Source: Spirochaeta lutea (lineage in GTDB: Bacteria; Spirochaetota; Spirochaetia; DSM-27196; Salinispiraceae). Taken from it: a stretch of DNA of 64,000 nt. Both the position numbers and the translations under genes were made by a program. The notes below the pieces were generated by a model. That model was not told the origin of the DNA. It searched no databases and saw only the letters and a list, made by a program, of their open reading frames with translations. The stretch lies in assembly GCF_000758165.1 (NCBI RefSeq), contig NZ_JNUP01000066.1, forward strand, positions 1 through 64,000, given 5' to 3'. Shown here one piece after another: positions 26,461 through 34,876 of the stretch; positions within the stretch are counted from its first letter, which is position 1, and each line of letters opens with the position of its first letter.

Positions 26461-27363
26461 ATGAAGGAATACTACGAAGGGCTGGCCCGGGATAATTTTA
26501 ATAAAGCTAAGGCCCGGGCTTTCTTTCATCGCATCCTAAATGTTATTACCCCTGAGAAAGAAGAGCTTCTCAGCTTGGATGAGGTACGGACCATGGTTCC
26601 TGCCAAGGGAGAAAGCTACCAGGGGCTCAAGACCGTGCCGATCAACCTCATTGTCGGCTCCGAGGGACGGTATCAGGACTTTAACAAACGGTTCCTGCCG
26701 AAAAAAGAGCATCTCAGGGGACGGTGGACGAGTATTGACCGGGCTCATTTGACCGATGTGATCCTTCCCCCTGTTCAGCTATATGAGGTTGGCGGTGTAT
26801 ACTTCGTTCGGGACGGAAACCACCGGGTTTCGGTTGCTAAGATGCAGGGCGTTGAGGCCATCGATGCGGAGGTCACGGTTCTAGATTCGGACATTGAAAT
26901 CACCCCAAATATGACAAGAAACGATCTAAAACGGGCGGTCATTACCTACGAATACAAGCGGTTTTGTACCCTCACTGGCTTCCCCACCATTATTCCAGAT
27001 TATGATCTTATGTTTACCGCCACCGGCCGCTACGATGAGCTCCTGAACCATATTTATGAACATAAATACTACATGAATCTTCATCGTGAGTTAGAAATTC
27101 CCCTGGGAGTTGCTATTCAATCCTGGTTTGAACATGTGTATACCCCCATTATCGACCAGGTGCGCCAGGAGGGGCTGCTGTCTCGTTTTCCTGACCGCAC
27201 CGAAGCTGATTTATACGTGTGGATTGTAAAACACTGGCACTACCTGAAAGAAAAGTACGGTCCGGGGGTGTCTCCCAGAGCGGCTGCCCTGGATTACTCG
27301 AAGCAGTTTGGAAAAAACCTGTGGGAACGGATTACGACCTTCTTCAGGCAGCTGCAGAAGTAA
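26461..27363 (+). CDS. ParB/sulfiredoxin-fold protein (300 aa)
   Basis: The N-terminal half carries a ParB/sulfiredoxin-type motif: VPINLIVGSEGRY, then the conserved VYFVRDGNHRVSVAKMQG with the basic GNHR-type phosphate-binding loop, found in ParB N-terminal (CTPase/nuclease-like) domains. The C-terminal half is helical and contains aromatic-rich segments (HWHYLKEKYGP) of the DUF4032-like type. There is no HTH, so plasmid- or chromosome-partition ParB is unlikely. It begins immediately after the phosphoesterase stop codon; SD GAGGGA lies in that gene's end. Function unknown, probably nucleotide-binding. Confidence 0.78.
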   Translation: MKEYYEGLARDNFNKAKARAFFHRILNVITPEKEELLSLDEVRTMVPAKGESYQGLKTVPINLIVGSEGRYQDFNKRFLPKKEHLRGRWTSIDRAHLTDVILPPVQLYEVGGVYFVRDGNHRVSVAKMQGVEAIDAEVTVLDSDIEITPNMTRNDLKRAVITYEYKRFCTLTGFPTIIPDYDLMFTATGRYDELLNHIYEHKYYMNLHRELEIPLGVAIQSWFEHVYTPIIDQVRQEGLLSRFPDRTEADLYVWIVKHWHYLKEKYGPGVSPRAAALDYSKQFGKNLWERITTFFRQLQK

Positions 27364-27369
27364 TCGGCA

Positions 27370-27472
27370 GTCCCCAAGAGGGTTGTACCCCGGCCCGTCG
27401 GCAGCCCTCCCAAGGGATTCGGAGCACGAATGCCCCGGACCTACCCGGTGACGTTACAACCCGTTAGCGCAT
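27370..27472. repeat. Intergenic inverted-repeat element, copy at 27.4 kb
   Basis: A ~103-bp diverged copy. Left end GTCCCCAAGAGGGTTGTACC matches the left end of the 15.7-kb copy, and right end GTTACAACCCGTTAGCGCAT matches the family right end. It fills the gap between convergent genes, and the stop codon of the lipoprotein gene (27464-27466 on the minus strand) lies inside its right terminal repeat. Confidence 0.6.
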
Positions 27473-28297
27473 TATCGAGGTGATAACCAAGATCCCCGAT
27501 TCATGGGTTGCCATGAGGTACCCCCTGCCCTGCTGGATAAGATCCGGTACATCCGGATAATCTTGGAACAGCAGCCCCCCTGCTGGGATGGGTATTACCC
27601 GGTGACTCGGTGAAACAGCCGAGGTCAGCAGCAACCCCAGTTGGAGATCCTCTAAGGATGGCCCGGGAACCGGCTGTTGAAGGGGAAGCAGGCCTTGGTC
27701 GGTAAGCTGCACCATGGTCGATGCCTCCATGGCCAGGGTGCCAGGTGGCCGGGGAACGGTGATCGTCTGACCGGATGAATCCCCTGCGCGATCAAAAACC
27801 TCAACCTCGTAGGTTCCCCCTGGGAATGCCATTCCAGTAGTGCTTAGCTGGGGATTCAGGGTTATAAGAGGCAGATGCAGAAGGCCGTTCTTGTCCGGAG
27901 GACTCTCGGGAGTGACCTCCCACAACAGATCATTACCCGGATAGCGTACCCTGACCAACTGGATATCCTCGTTCCCATCGGGATCATCAACTACCAGGGT
28001 CAGGTAAATCCCCCAATTCTCAACCTGCCCGTCTTGAATCATCACGGCAGTATCGGTACGGACCTGCAGCAATTCGGGCGGGTTTCCCGTACACCCGGAT
28101 AGTACAAGGGCGAGCCAGAGAACAACGATACTAACACCCCATTGCCCGACGGTACGCTGTTTAAGAAAGATTCCCAGGGAAACCCCTGAAGAGAGGGAGG
28201 GGGCTACGATTCTTGGCAGGGTTTTCCTGGGGGTAACCCATCCTTCCCGGGGTGAGGTATTTAGGGTTGATTGTCCCAGGATCTTTGTATCAGCCAT
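27464..28297 (-). CDS. Predicted lipoprotein (about 277 aa)
   Basis: A hydrophobic stretch SIVVLWLALVLSGC ends in a lipobox cysteine, so the protein is probably exported and lipidated. The mature part has Ig-like strand content (YLTLVVDDPDGNEDIQLVRV, GGTYEVEVFDRAGD) and no enzyme motif. The start is uncertain: the signal segment begins far from the ATG at 28297 and no ATG, GTG or TTG lies closer in frame; an upstream TTG at 28336 also exists. The gene lies between two repeat elements, and its last codon and stop fall inside the copy at 27.4 kb. Confidence 0.65.
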   Translation of the reverse strand: MADTKILGQSTLNTSPREGWVTPRKTLPRIVAPSLSSGVSLGIFLKQRTVGQWGVSIVVLWLALVLSGCTGNPPELLQVRTDTAVMIQDGQVENWGIYLTLVVDDPDGNEDIQLVRVRYPGNDLLWEVTPESPPDKNGLLHLPLITLNPQLSTTGMAFPGGTYEVEVFDRAGDSSGQTITVPRPPGTLAMEASTMVQLTDQGLLPLQQPVPGPSLEDLQLGLLLTSAVSPSHRVIPIPAGGLLFQDYPDVPDLIQQGRGYLMATHESGILVITSIMR

Positions 28298-28344
28298 TCT
28301 AGGAAGAATGGTTCCATAAATGATGGGTTTGCGCAAGGTTTATA

Positions 28345-28449
28345 TAGTGCACAAAAGGTTGTAACATTTCACCCCGACGACCCCACCCATGGGTGGTCAT
28401 TTAGGTTGTTCCGCTATATCTGGTGGCGTTTACAACCTTTTGCGCACTA
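28345..28449. repeat. Intergenic inverted-repeat element, reference copy (101 bp)
   Basis: The 101-bp unit 28347-28447 has near-perfect 18-bp terminal inverted repeats: GTGCACAAAAGGTTGTAA on the left and TTACAACCTTTTGCGCAC on the right (one mismatch), each flanked by TA. The centre contains a perfect 14-bp palindrome CCACCCATGGGTGG. It aligns without gaps to the reverse complement of the 39.9-kb copy at 84 of 101 positions. TA flanks plus inverted ends suit a mariner/IS630-type MITE. Confidence 0.85.
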
Positions 28450-28500
28450 CACAAGGGTTGGATATTGGGCCGATCATGACCGCCAACGCGGTCCGGCATT

Positions 28501-28528
28501 AAAAAACCCGTGCGCCAGGCACGGGTTT
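28501..28528 (-). terminator. Rho-independent terminator of rpsU
   Basis: Stem AACCCGTGC (28505-28513) pairs perfectly with GCACGGGTT (28519-28527) around a 5-nt loop. On the minus strand it ends in a run of six T. It lies 27 bp after the rpsU stop codon. Confidence 0.9.
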
Positions 28529-28554
28529 ACAGTCTTCGTATTATGATTCCAGGT

Positions 28555-28773
28555 TTAGTAGGACTTCATCTGCTGAAGCTTACGTACCTTTTTCTGGATC
28601 TTCCGTTCAAGAGCCTTCTTTTTCCGGTTCTTGATGGTGGAGGGTTTTTCGAAGTATTCGCGCTTCTTCCACTCCCGGATAATACCTTCTTTCTCTACCA
28701 TCCGCTTGAAGCGCTTAATGGCTTTTTCCAGGTTCTCACTGTCGTCAACTCTGATCTGAGCTATTTGAATCAC
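28555..28773 (-). CDS. rpsU: Ribosomal protein bS21
   Basis: The small-subunit protein bS21. The core ([22 protein letters not shown], then [14 protein letters not shown] and a Lys/Arg-rich C terminus) matches the family throughout. The frame is open from TTG 28788 and includes GTG 28773 (used here as the nearest standard start), but alignment to known S21 proteins puts the true start at the codon before AQIRVDD, which is ATA (28764-28762). That ATA sits eight bases after a GGGGG core within AAGGGGGTGATT, an almost complete complement of the 16S rRNA tail. GTG itself lies inside that SD and TTG has none. It has its own promoter and terminator. Confidence 0.93.
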   Translation of the reverse strand: MIQIAQIRVDDSENLEKAIKRFKRMVEKEGIIREWKKREYFEKPSTIKNRKKKALERKIQKKVRKLQQMKSY

Positions 28774-28779
28774 CCCCTT
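28768..28779 (-). promoter_or_regulatory. Extended Shine-Dalgarno of rpsU
   Basis: Minus strand AAGGGGGTGATT complements the 16S tail over about 11 positions with one G-U pair in place of A-U. Spacing to ATA 28764 is normal, whereas the GTG start lies within it. The position decides against the two standard starts. Confidence 0.65.
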
Positions 28780-28799
28780 TTCTTTCAACGGTAGTTAGG

Positions 28800-28828
28800 A
28801 TTCTATCAAAAGGAAAACTTGGGGTCAA
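28800..28828 (-). promoter_or_regulatory. Strong promoter for rpsU
   Basis: On the minus strand TTGACC (28828-28823), a 17-bp spacer and TAGAAT (28805-28800), overlapping the end of the upstream peptidase gene. The predicted start near 28793 gives a leader of about 28 nt to the ATA codon, room for the extended SD. Confidence 0.75.
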
Positions 28829-29789
28829 GTAAGGGAGTCCTACTGAAATACTCGGGATCCAATGCTTCGGTGCCGAATCGCAGTTCCCAGTGCAGATGAG
28901 GCCCCGTTGCCAAACCGGTTGCCCCTAGGGTCCCGAGAATCTCTCCCTGCTCCACCACCTCAGCCTGCTCGACCCGTAACTCGTCGAGGTGGAAATACAG
29001 GGTAAAAACCCCGGGAAGATGTTCCACCACCACGGTATTTCCGGTCACCTGGCGGTACCCGGTAAAAACAACCCGGCCGTTCCCCGAAGCGCGCACCGGA
29101 GTTCCCCGAGGACCGCCGTAGTCTACACCAATATGGATGGACCGGGCGCTGGATCCATCATCGTAGCGGTAGTTCCTCCGATCCCCATAGTAGCTGGTTC
29201 TGCGGATAGAATCCAAGGGATACACGAGAAGGCCGGTATGGTACCAGGCATCCTCATCCGCCTGGAGAAGGATAGATTGGAGAGCCAGCGCCTCCTCCGA
29301 TCGTCGTTCCGGATTACCCGAGCGGACTGCGGTTAGGTCCTTGGTCAGGGGAATTTCCTCGGATAGGAATTCGCGCTGGCCGACCCGGATAACCCGCCTC
29401 TCTTCCCAGGGTTCCTCGGTACTACTAGGCATCAACCGTACCGTATATAACCCCGGGTCCAGGGTATTCGGTATGGGGAGGAAGAATATCCAGGTATGCA
29501 TATCCGGATCAGCAGGATACCCGGGCAGGGCTTGTGATCGCGGCAAAACTATCCCCCGTACGGAAATACTCACCCGGTCTGCACCGTCCAAAAGGGAGGC
29601 GGTTAGTTCATTGCTGTACTCGGTATGGAAGGAGATTACCAAGGGCGCACCGGGAAGAACCGCTTTCTCCGTCACGATCTCATGGTCGGATATCGAGGCT
29701 GGCAGGGATTCCGCGGCGAGAAATGGCACAAGCATGGTAAGCAGTACCAGAGCCAGGGGGATCCTCCGGGATGGGGTAGTAGAAATCAT
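28806..29789 (-). CDS. M23 (LytM) family peptidase (327 aa)
   Basis: An exported peptidoglycan endopeptidase-type protein. A signal peptide (IPLALVLLTMLVPFLAAES) leads into an N-terminal strand-rich region and a C-terminal LytM domain. Zinc ligands are present: HIGVDYG (HxxxD) near residue 222 and HLHWELR (HxH) near residue 300, with HLDELRVEQ between. All metal ligands of active LytM enzymes seem to be present, so it is probably catalytic. It follows recJ closely (GAGG before the ATG) and precedes rpsU, which has its own promoter in its 3' end. Confidence 0.92.
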   Translation of the reverse strand: MISTTPSRRIPLALVLLTMLVPFLAAESLPASISDHEIVTEKAVLPGAPLVISFHTEYSNELTASLLDGADRVSISVRGIVLPRSQALPGYPADPDMHTWIFFLPIPNTLDPGLYTVRLMPSSTEEPWEERRVIRVGQREFLSEEIPLTKDLTAVRSGNPERRSEEALALQSILLQADEDAWYHTGLLVYPLDSIRRTSYYGDRRNYRYDDGSSARSIHIGVDYGGPRGTPVRASGNGRVVFTGYRQVTGNTVVVEHLPGVFTLYFHLDELRVEQAEVVEQGEILGTLGATGLATGPHLHWELRFGTEALDPEYFSRTPLLDPKFSF

Positions 29790-29792
29790 TTA

Positions 29793-31919
29793 TTACCTCG
29801 CATCTGGATTTTTGACATCCACAATCTGCAGTTGGAGGTTTTGACTCTGTCCGTAATAGTTGCGTTCAAGATGAAAGGCAACATCTGCAACCGCATTCTT
29901 CTGGAGAACCGATCCTACTAGATCCGAAGCATTCCAGTACAATGCCGGCCATTTTCGGGGCCCCATCTGCAGGGTGAGCTTCACATGCTCCTGGGTTTTT
30001 CCCAGGAACTGAATATCTTCTATCCGTGCGCCGTGGAAACTGTAGGTGAGACGGGGGAACTCCTGCCCATGGGGGGCAAGGATCTTCTCCACCGCTTCGA
30101 GCCCCTCATCCATCCGCACCGGAGGAACCATCAAGTCTACAGCCAGCACCTCTTCGGTTTGCTCATCCAGATGCATAAAGGGCAGCACCTCAGTTATACG
30201 CTGGAGGAACACGGAATAGGAGTCAATACCGAGGCTAAACCCTCCGGCGGCATCATGCCCACCCCAGGTTTCGAAGAGATCCTCAAATCGGGAGAGAAAC
30301 TCGGTTGCACGGAATCCGCGCATTGATCGTATTGACCCCACCAACCGTGTATCAAGCTGGGCGACTACCGCGGCAGGAGCGTTGAATTCCCGGCAGAGCC
30401 GGCCTGCAAGAATACCGGTAATCCCCCGGTGAACAGAATCGTCCCGAACGATAAGAAATCTGCGGCCAAACTGTTCAAAACTTTCTTTGGCCAAGGGATA
30501 CACCTTCTGCCATGCGGCAGATCCCAGCTCCTTCCGCTCCGCATTCATGGAGACGACCTCCCGGAGCAGTTGAGTAACCTCCTGGGAGGACCTGTTATCT
30601 GATAACAACAGCTCCACAGCCCGATCAGGTCTACCCATGCGTCCAGTGGAGTTTATAATGGGGCCGATTTTCCACCCGATATCCTTGGAAGAAATGGGCT
30701 TGCCGTAGACCTTTGTGTACTGTAGCAGTTCACGCAGTCCCTGACGGGGTGTGGTGGAAAGGGATTCTAATCCGTGGCGGACGAGAATCCGGTTCTCATC
30801 CCGCATCGGCATCATATCAGCCACCAATCCCAGAGCCACCAGATCCAGATCACGTTTATACTCCTCAAACAGGGCGGGATACGCGTGGTACATGAAACTG
30901 ACCATCAGCTGCATGAGGGCTTCGATTTCCAGGGGTGGGCGATGGGAAAATCTCGCTAACCGGCTCCCCTGAAGCATTCGCATGAGACTGCGCCCCTGGA
31001 GGGAGGGGAAGGTCTTGGCAATCTCCGGAGCAATATCGGTGAGAGAAATGTCCACCCGGTCGCCAAAAACCTGGCGCATAAGCCGCTCCTGGGGTTTTGC
31101 GTCGTAAACCAGAATCTCATGACCAACCAAAAAATCTACCAACCGGCTCTGCTCGGGCTTCCCGATTCCGGGTACAATGTTCTCCGTTAATCGGTCAACC
31201 TCAACCATGTTTTCCATTTTTATGGCCTCAAAAATGACCGACTCATTGCCGGGGCGCACATTCAAAAGCGTAAAGGTTTGCTTGTAAAAACTGGTCTGGC
31301 TGAACCGGAGAGCCCACAGAAACTTAGCAACCAGTGCCGCTCCGCATAACCCGTCAAAGGGATAGCCCGCATCATCCAGCTTGGGGTTTATCAGAGCTAC
31401 CGCCATGGGTATATCATCCTGGGGATTGTGATGATCTATTACTATGGTATCAATTCCCAGATCACGGGCAAGATCGATTTCCCGGGCAGATGTAATGCCA
31501 CAGTCTACGGTAATAAGCAGACTGCCGTCTTCCCCAGCAAATCCGGTAATAACCTCTTCGGTCAATCCGTAACTCTCATCACCCATGGGAAGCTGCCACT
31601 TCACATCTAGTCCGAAATCCCGGAGCCGTTGGGTAAGCAATGCCGTGGAGGTAATGCCGTCTACATCCCGGTCACCGAAAATGAGTACCTTCTCACCCTC
31701 AGCCCTCGCCTGAAGCACACGATCTACCGCATCCTCCATTTCCATAAATAGAAAGGGGCTGTGGGTGGATTTGAGATCCTCGTCTAAGAAAAAGCGCAGC
31801 TCCTCGGGTTTTTCAATGTTCCGGCGCAGCAATACCGCCCCCACAAGAGGGTCGATCTGAAATCGCTGGCAGAAATCGTCGACTGCCTCTTTAGGCAGCC
31901 GTGGCATCTCCCATATCAT
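29793..31919 (-). CDS. recJ: Single-stranded-DNA exonuclease RecJ (708 aa)
   Basis: 5'-3' single-strand exonuclease of recombination and repair. DHH-superfamily motifs: DRDVDG at residues 83-88 (usually DYDADG), TVDCG near 138-141 and DHHNPQ at 162-167, followed by a DHHA1 half with GGHDAAGGFSL. Between GAALVAKFLWAL (193-204) and DLVALGLVADMM (358-370) there is an extra ~150-residue segment where most RecJ proteins have only a short linker, which explains the length of 708. The ATG overlaps the phosphorylase stop by ATGA, so it is coupled to that gene. Confidence 0.95.
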   Translation of the reverse strand: MIWEMPRLPKEAVDDFCQRFQIDPLVGAVLLRRNIEKPEELRFFLDEDLKSTHSPFLFMEMEDAVDRVLQARAEGEKVLIFGDRDVDGITSTALLTQRLRDFGLDVKWQLPMGDESYGLTEEVITGFAGEDGSLLITVDCGITSAREIDLARDLGIDTIVIDHHNPQDDIPMAVALINPKLDDAGYPFDGLCGAALVAKFLWALRFSQTSFYKQTFTLLNVRPGNESVIFEAIKMENMVEVDRLTENIVPGIGKPEQSRLVDFLVGHEILVYDAKPQERLMRQVFGDRVDISLTDIAPEIAKTFPSLQGRSLMRMLQGSRLARFSHRPPLEIEALMQLMVSFMYHAYPALFEEYKRDLDLVALGLVADMMPMRDENRILVRHGLESLSTTPRQGLRELLQYTKVYGKPISSKDIGWKIGPIINSTGRMGRPDRAVELLLSDNRSSQEVTQLLREVVSMNAERKELGSAAWQKVYPLAKESFEQFGRRFLIVRDDSVHRGITGILAGRLCREFNAPAAVVAQLDTRLVGSIRSMRGFRATEFLSRFEDLFETWGGHDAAGGFSLGIDSYSVFLQRITEVLPFMHLDEQTEEVLAVDLMVPPVRMDEGLEAVEKILAPHGQEFPRLTYSFHGARIEDIQFLGKTQEHVKLTLQMGPRKWPALYWNASDLVGSVLQKNAVADVAFHLERNYYGQSQNLQLQIVDVKNPDAR

Positions 31920-33283
31920 AGGTCGTACAGTTCCTCCACAATCATTCCAGACGGTCCGGCAACCCCGGTCGATGCATCGCCGATTTCAATAGATTTCTCC
32001 AGAAGGGTACGGGCCTCATCAGCCTGTTCCTGGGTTTGGGCCCATAATCGGTAGATGTCCTGGCCGCGGGTCACCTCGGTTCCGGGTTTTATCAGTACCT
32101 CAACCCCGACGTGGGGTTGTACGGGATCCGTGGTCTTGTTCCGGCCTGCCCCGAGATACACACCGGCCATCCCTACCTTAAAGGCATCAAGACTGGCGAC
32201 AACCCCGGCCCGGGGCGCCGAAACCCTAAGCTCTATTGGGGCCCTCCAGGTACCGATGCGACGTTCCATCTCCTGGATGTCGCCGCCCTGGAGCCGCACA
32301 TTATCAAGAAAATGCTGGTATGCCCTGCCGTCGGCCAGGGCGGAGAGACAGCGGTCCTCGGCATCGGTAACATCCCCGGCAATCCCCCCCGCAACCAGCA
32401 TCCAGGCAGTGAGCCGGATCGTAACCTCCATGAGATCTGCTGAGGGACCGGTGTATACTAGCTGTCCCTGGGGGGTACGCTGAGCTTCCCACCCCTCCCC
32501 TTGAAGGCAGGCTATCGACTCCTCAACCTCAAGGAAATTGCCTACCATGGTACCCAAGGGCGCATCCATCCGGGTGAGTACAGCAACCACCGTTTTCCCC
32601 AATTGTCTTCCGGTGGCAACCAGACTTTGAGCGAGGTTTCGGGCCTGTTCCTGAGTCTTCATAAAGGCCCCGGGACCAGTTTTTACATCAAAAACCAGGG
32701 CATCAGCACCCTCGGCGAATTTTTTACTGAGAATACTTCCGGTAATCAGAGGGATGGATTCCACGGTGCCGGTAGCATCCCTCAGGGCGTAGAGAAGCCG
32801 GTCTGCGGGGACGATCTCACGGCTTTGCCCGGTCATAGCGAAGCCGCAGGAACCGATTATTTCCCTGAACCTTGGTTGATCCATAGCTGTGGAATACCCG
32901 GGAATGGATTCCAATTTATCCAATGTTCCCCCGGTATGCCCAAGGCTACGACCGCTCATCATGGGAATCTGCACTCCCAGGGAAGCCGCCAGGGGTGCAA
33001 GAATAAGGGAAACCTTATCGCCCACCCCTCCGGTGGAATGTTTATCCACAAACGGCCCCGAGAGGCCGGTGAGATCAAAAACATCCCCCGAGGCTATCAT
33101 AATCTCCGTGAGCACCTTGGTCTCCTCCGGGGTCATTCCCTGGAAGAACACCGCCATAAGCCAGGCACTAATCTGATACTCAGGGATTTCACCGGCAACA
33201 TACCCGTTGATCAGATGAACAAGCTCCTCTTTGGTAAGTTGTTGACCGCTTCGTTTTTTTATAATTATATCCAGTGCCCTCAT
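31916..33283 (-). CDS. Thymidine/pyrimidine-nucleoside phosphorylase (455 aa)
   Basis: Phosphorolyses thymidine or uridine to base plus (deoxy)ribose-1-phosphate in pyrimidine salvage. Family signatures are clear: KHSTGGVGDKVSLILAP (phosphate site), SGRSLGHTGGTLDKLE (family signature), and KTGPGAFM. Substrate choice between deoA (thymidine only) and pdp (broad) cannot be decided by eye. A strong AGGAGG precedes the ATG. The gene heads the operon phosphorylase-recJ-LytM peptidase. Confidence 0.95.
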   Translation of the reverse strand: MRALDIIIKKRSGQQLTKEELVHLINGYVAGEIPEYQISAWLMAVFFQGMTPEETKVLTEIMIASGDVFDLTGLSGPFVDKHSTGGVGDKVSLILAPLAASLGVQIPMMSGRSLGHTGGTLDKLESIPGYSTAMDQPRFREIIGSCGFAMTGQSREIVPADRLLYALRDATGTVESIPLITGSILSKKFAEGADALVFDVKTGPGAFMKTQEQARNLAQSLVATGRQLGKTVVAVLTRMDAPLGTMVGNFLEVEESIACLQGEGWEAQRTPQGQLVYTGPSADLMEVTIRLTAWMLVAGGIAGDVTDAEDRCLSALADGRAYQHFLDNVRLQGGDIQEMERRIGTWRAPIELRVSAPRAGVVASLDAFKVGMAGVYLGAGRNKTTDPVQPHVGVEVLIKPGTEVTRGQDIYRLWAQTQEQADEARTLLEKSIEIGDASTGVAGPSGMIVEELYDL

Positions 33284-33347
33284 GGGATCCTCCTATCGGG
33301 GAAAACGGGTTACTCCAAGACCATCAGAGTAGCACAGAACCCCCTGG

Positions 33348-33376
33348 TTCACCAAGCAGGATTATCCGGGTAGAAT
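33348..33376 (+). promoter_or_regulatory. Candidate leaderless promoter for the HAD gene
   Basis: TTCACC (33348-33353), 17-bp spacer, TAGAAT (33371-33376) and then 6 bp to ATG 33383. No SD precedes the ATG. Confidence 0.5.
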
Positions 33377-33382
33377 ACCGCC

Positions 33383-33874
33383 ATGACGTCATTACAATTG
33401 TTTCTAGACCTTGACGGTGTTTTAGCGGATTTTGACGGGGGCGTAAAAGCTGTAACAGGCAGGCTTCCCGAAGCCTTGCCCCCGGGTGTGATGTGGGGCA
33501 AGATTGCGAAAACACCGGATTTTTATAATACCCTGGACTGGATGCCCGACGGCCAGCTGCTTTGGGAACATCTTCATGCATTGAATCCCATTATCCTTAC
33601 CGGATTACCCCGGGGCTCTTGGGCTGAACCCCAAAAGCGTGCTTGGTGTAAGCGAATGCTCGGTCCCGATATTGAGGTAATAACCTGCATGAGCAGGGAA
33701 AAAGCAACTATCGCCAGGGAACGTGTCGGACATGACCGGGACATGGTTCTCGTGGACGACCGGGAACGCCTTCGCGGCGCATGGGAGGACGCAGGGGGCA
33801 TATTCATCCACCATAGGAACGCCCGTGAATCCCTCCAGGCGCTCCAGCCGTATTTAGTGGGCGAAAACCCGTAA
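33383..33874 (+). CDS. HAD-superfamily hydrolase, 5'-nucleotidase-like (163 aa)
   Basis: A small soluble HAD-type phosphatase. Motif I is DLDGVLADFDGG with both catalytic aspartates, motif II is LTGLPRG, motif III lysine is in REKATIA and motif IV is VLVDDRERL. The FLDLDGVLADF start and size resemble the 5'(3')-deoxyribonucleotidase group, so nucleotide dephosphorylation is a reasonable guess. The neighbourhood (nucleoside phosphorylase divergent) is compatible. The start has no SD but a -10 box 6 bp upstream. Confidence 0.85.
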   Translation: MTSLQLFLDLDGVLADFDGGVKAVTGRLPEALPPGVMWGKIAKTPDFYNTLDWMPDGQLLWEHLHALNPIILTGLPRGSWAEPQKRAWCKRMLGPDIEVITCMSREKATIARERVGHDRDMVLVDDRERLRGAWEDAGGIFIHHRNARESLQALQPYLVGENP

Positions 33875-33927
33875 CTATGCATACCGGCGACACTATCCTG
33901 CACTGAATCCCGGACTCCCAGACCTTA

Positions 33928-34710
33928 TTACCGGAACAATCCCGGACCGAGGGTCTTGAGGGTTACCAGGGGTTTTCCCAGAGCATCCTGGACGATCATA
34001 ATACCGACCTTAAAAAGTTGTCCCAAGGCCCCCTTTGGCAGCCCGACTGCGCTGGCCGTTTTGAGCTCCATGCGAAAACTGTTCTGCAGAAAATTTCTCG
34101 CCCCGGGCATCAAGGGGATTCCCATGGCTGCAGCAGGAACTTCCCTGGCAATCAGCCCAGCTCCGGGGGGTGCAAAAAACACCTCCTCATCGGAAGCAAA
34201 ATCCCTTCCCGATTCTGAACAGACTTGGAGATCGGGCATTAGACCCGCTATAGCAATGAACCGCCACAGGAACAGGGTGCCCAGGGTGAGAATCCGTGAG
34301 ATATGACCATCATCCCGGGCATAGCCAAACCCGCTGAGAAGCAGGAGGGCGTCCTGGAGCAGATAGAATACCTGGCTATTATCTCCCTCCATATGGCTTG
34401 ATAGTGCCAGCTCCGCCCAGAGGCTGGCTATTCCCAGGGCTTCGTAGGATTCCCGCAACCCCGGATGGTACTCCTCAATATCCGCATCGGTGAGCTTGAT
34501 GGAGTTCCGTACGGGGTCTTCGTACAGGAACAGGATGCCCCGGGCGAAGGGAATTGCAGCACTCCGCAGCTTCCCCCGGGGACTGGCTGCGCCATGGGCA
34601 ATAGCCCGAAGGATACCCCGGTCGGGGGTTACGAACACAACCCCGCGGTGTTGCTCCCCCAGGGGATAGGTTTTTAGTATGATGGCCTTTACTGTTCGGC
34701 TCCTGGACAT
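33928..34710 (-). CDS. recO: DNA repair protein RecO (260 aa)
   Basis: RecFOR-pathway mediator that loads RecA on SSB-coated DNA. The N-terminal OB fold (AIILKTYPLGEQHRGVVFVTPDRGILRAIAHGA) is typical, followed by a helical domain. The four-cysteine zinc motif of some RecO proteins is absent: only one cysteine (VCSESGRD) is seen. The start at ATG 34710 gives the standard RecO N terminus; longer open frame upstream is discarded. A -10 box (TACCAT) lies 6 bp upstream and the only SD-like bases are GCAGG, so it is probably leaderless. It is divergent from lon. Confidence 0.92.
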   Translation of the reverse strand: MSRSRTVKAIILKTYPLGEQHRGVVFVTPDRGILRAIAHGAASPRGKLRSAAIPFARGILFLYEDPVRNSIKLTDADIEEYHPGLRESYEALGIASLWAELALSSHMEGDNSQVFYLLQDALLLLSGFGYARDDGHISRILTLGTLFLWRFIAIAGLMPDLQVCSESGRDFASDEEVFFAPPGAGLIAREVPAAAMGIPLMPGARNFLQNSFRMELKTASAVGLPKGALGQLFKVGIMIVQDALGKPLVTLKTLGPGLFR

Positions 34711-34716
34711 ACCTGC

Positions 34717-34746
34717 ATGGTATCCCGGTCGGGCAGTCATGCTCAA
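34717..34746 (-). promoter_or_regulatory. Candidate leaderless promoter for recO
   Basis: On the minus strand TTGAGC (34746-34741), 18-bp spacer, TACCAT (34722-34717) and 6 bp to ATG 34710. Confidence 0.45.
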
Positions 34747-34876
34747 CGGGGTATTCGGACCTGGGGGATCGGCTTGTACTTGACCCCTGGCATCCTGGAG
34801 CTTACTTTTTAGCAGTAGGTTCAAGCATTAGAATCACCCTACCATTTTGACAAAACCTGGAGTAAAAGAGGCAACT

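Noticed and set aside
33875-33915. CCGGCGACACTATCC resembles the left half of the 15.7-kb and 39.8-kb elements.
   Set aside because: Only about 15 bases match, with no inverted end or TA flank. Could be a remnant, but not supported.
34847-34876. TTGACA directly upstream of lon as a -35 box.
   Set aside because: The matching -10 would fall on the lon start codon and has a poor sequence; it is also a possible TTG start, but without SD.
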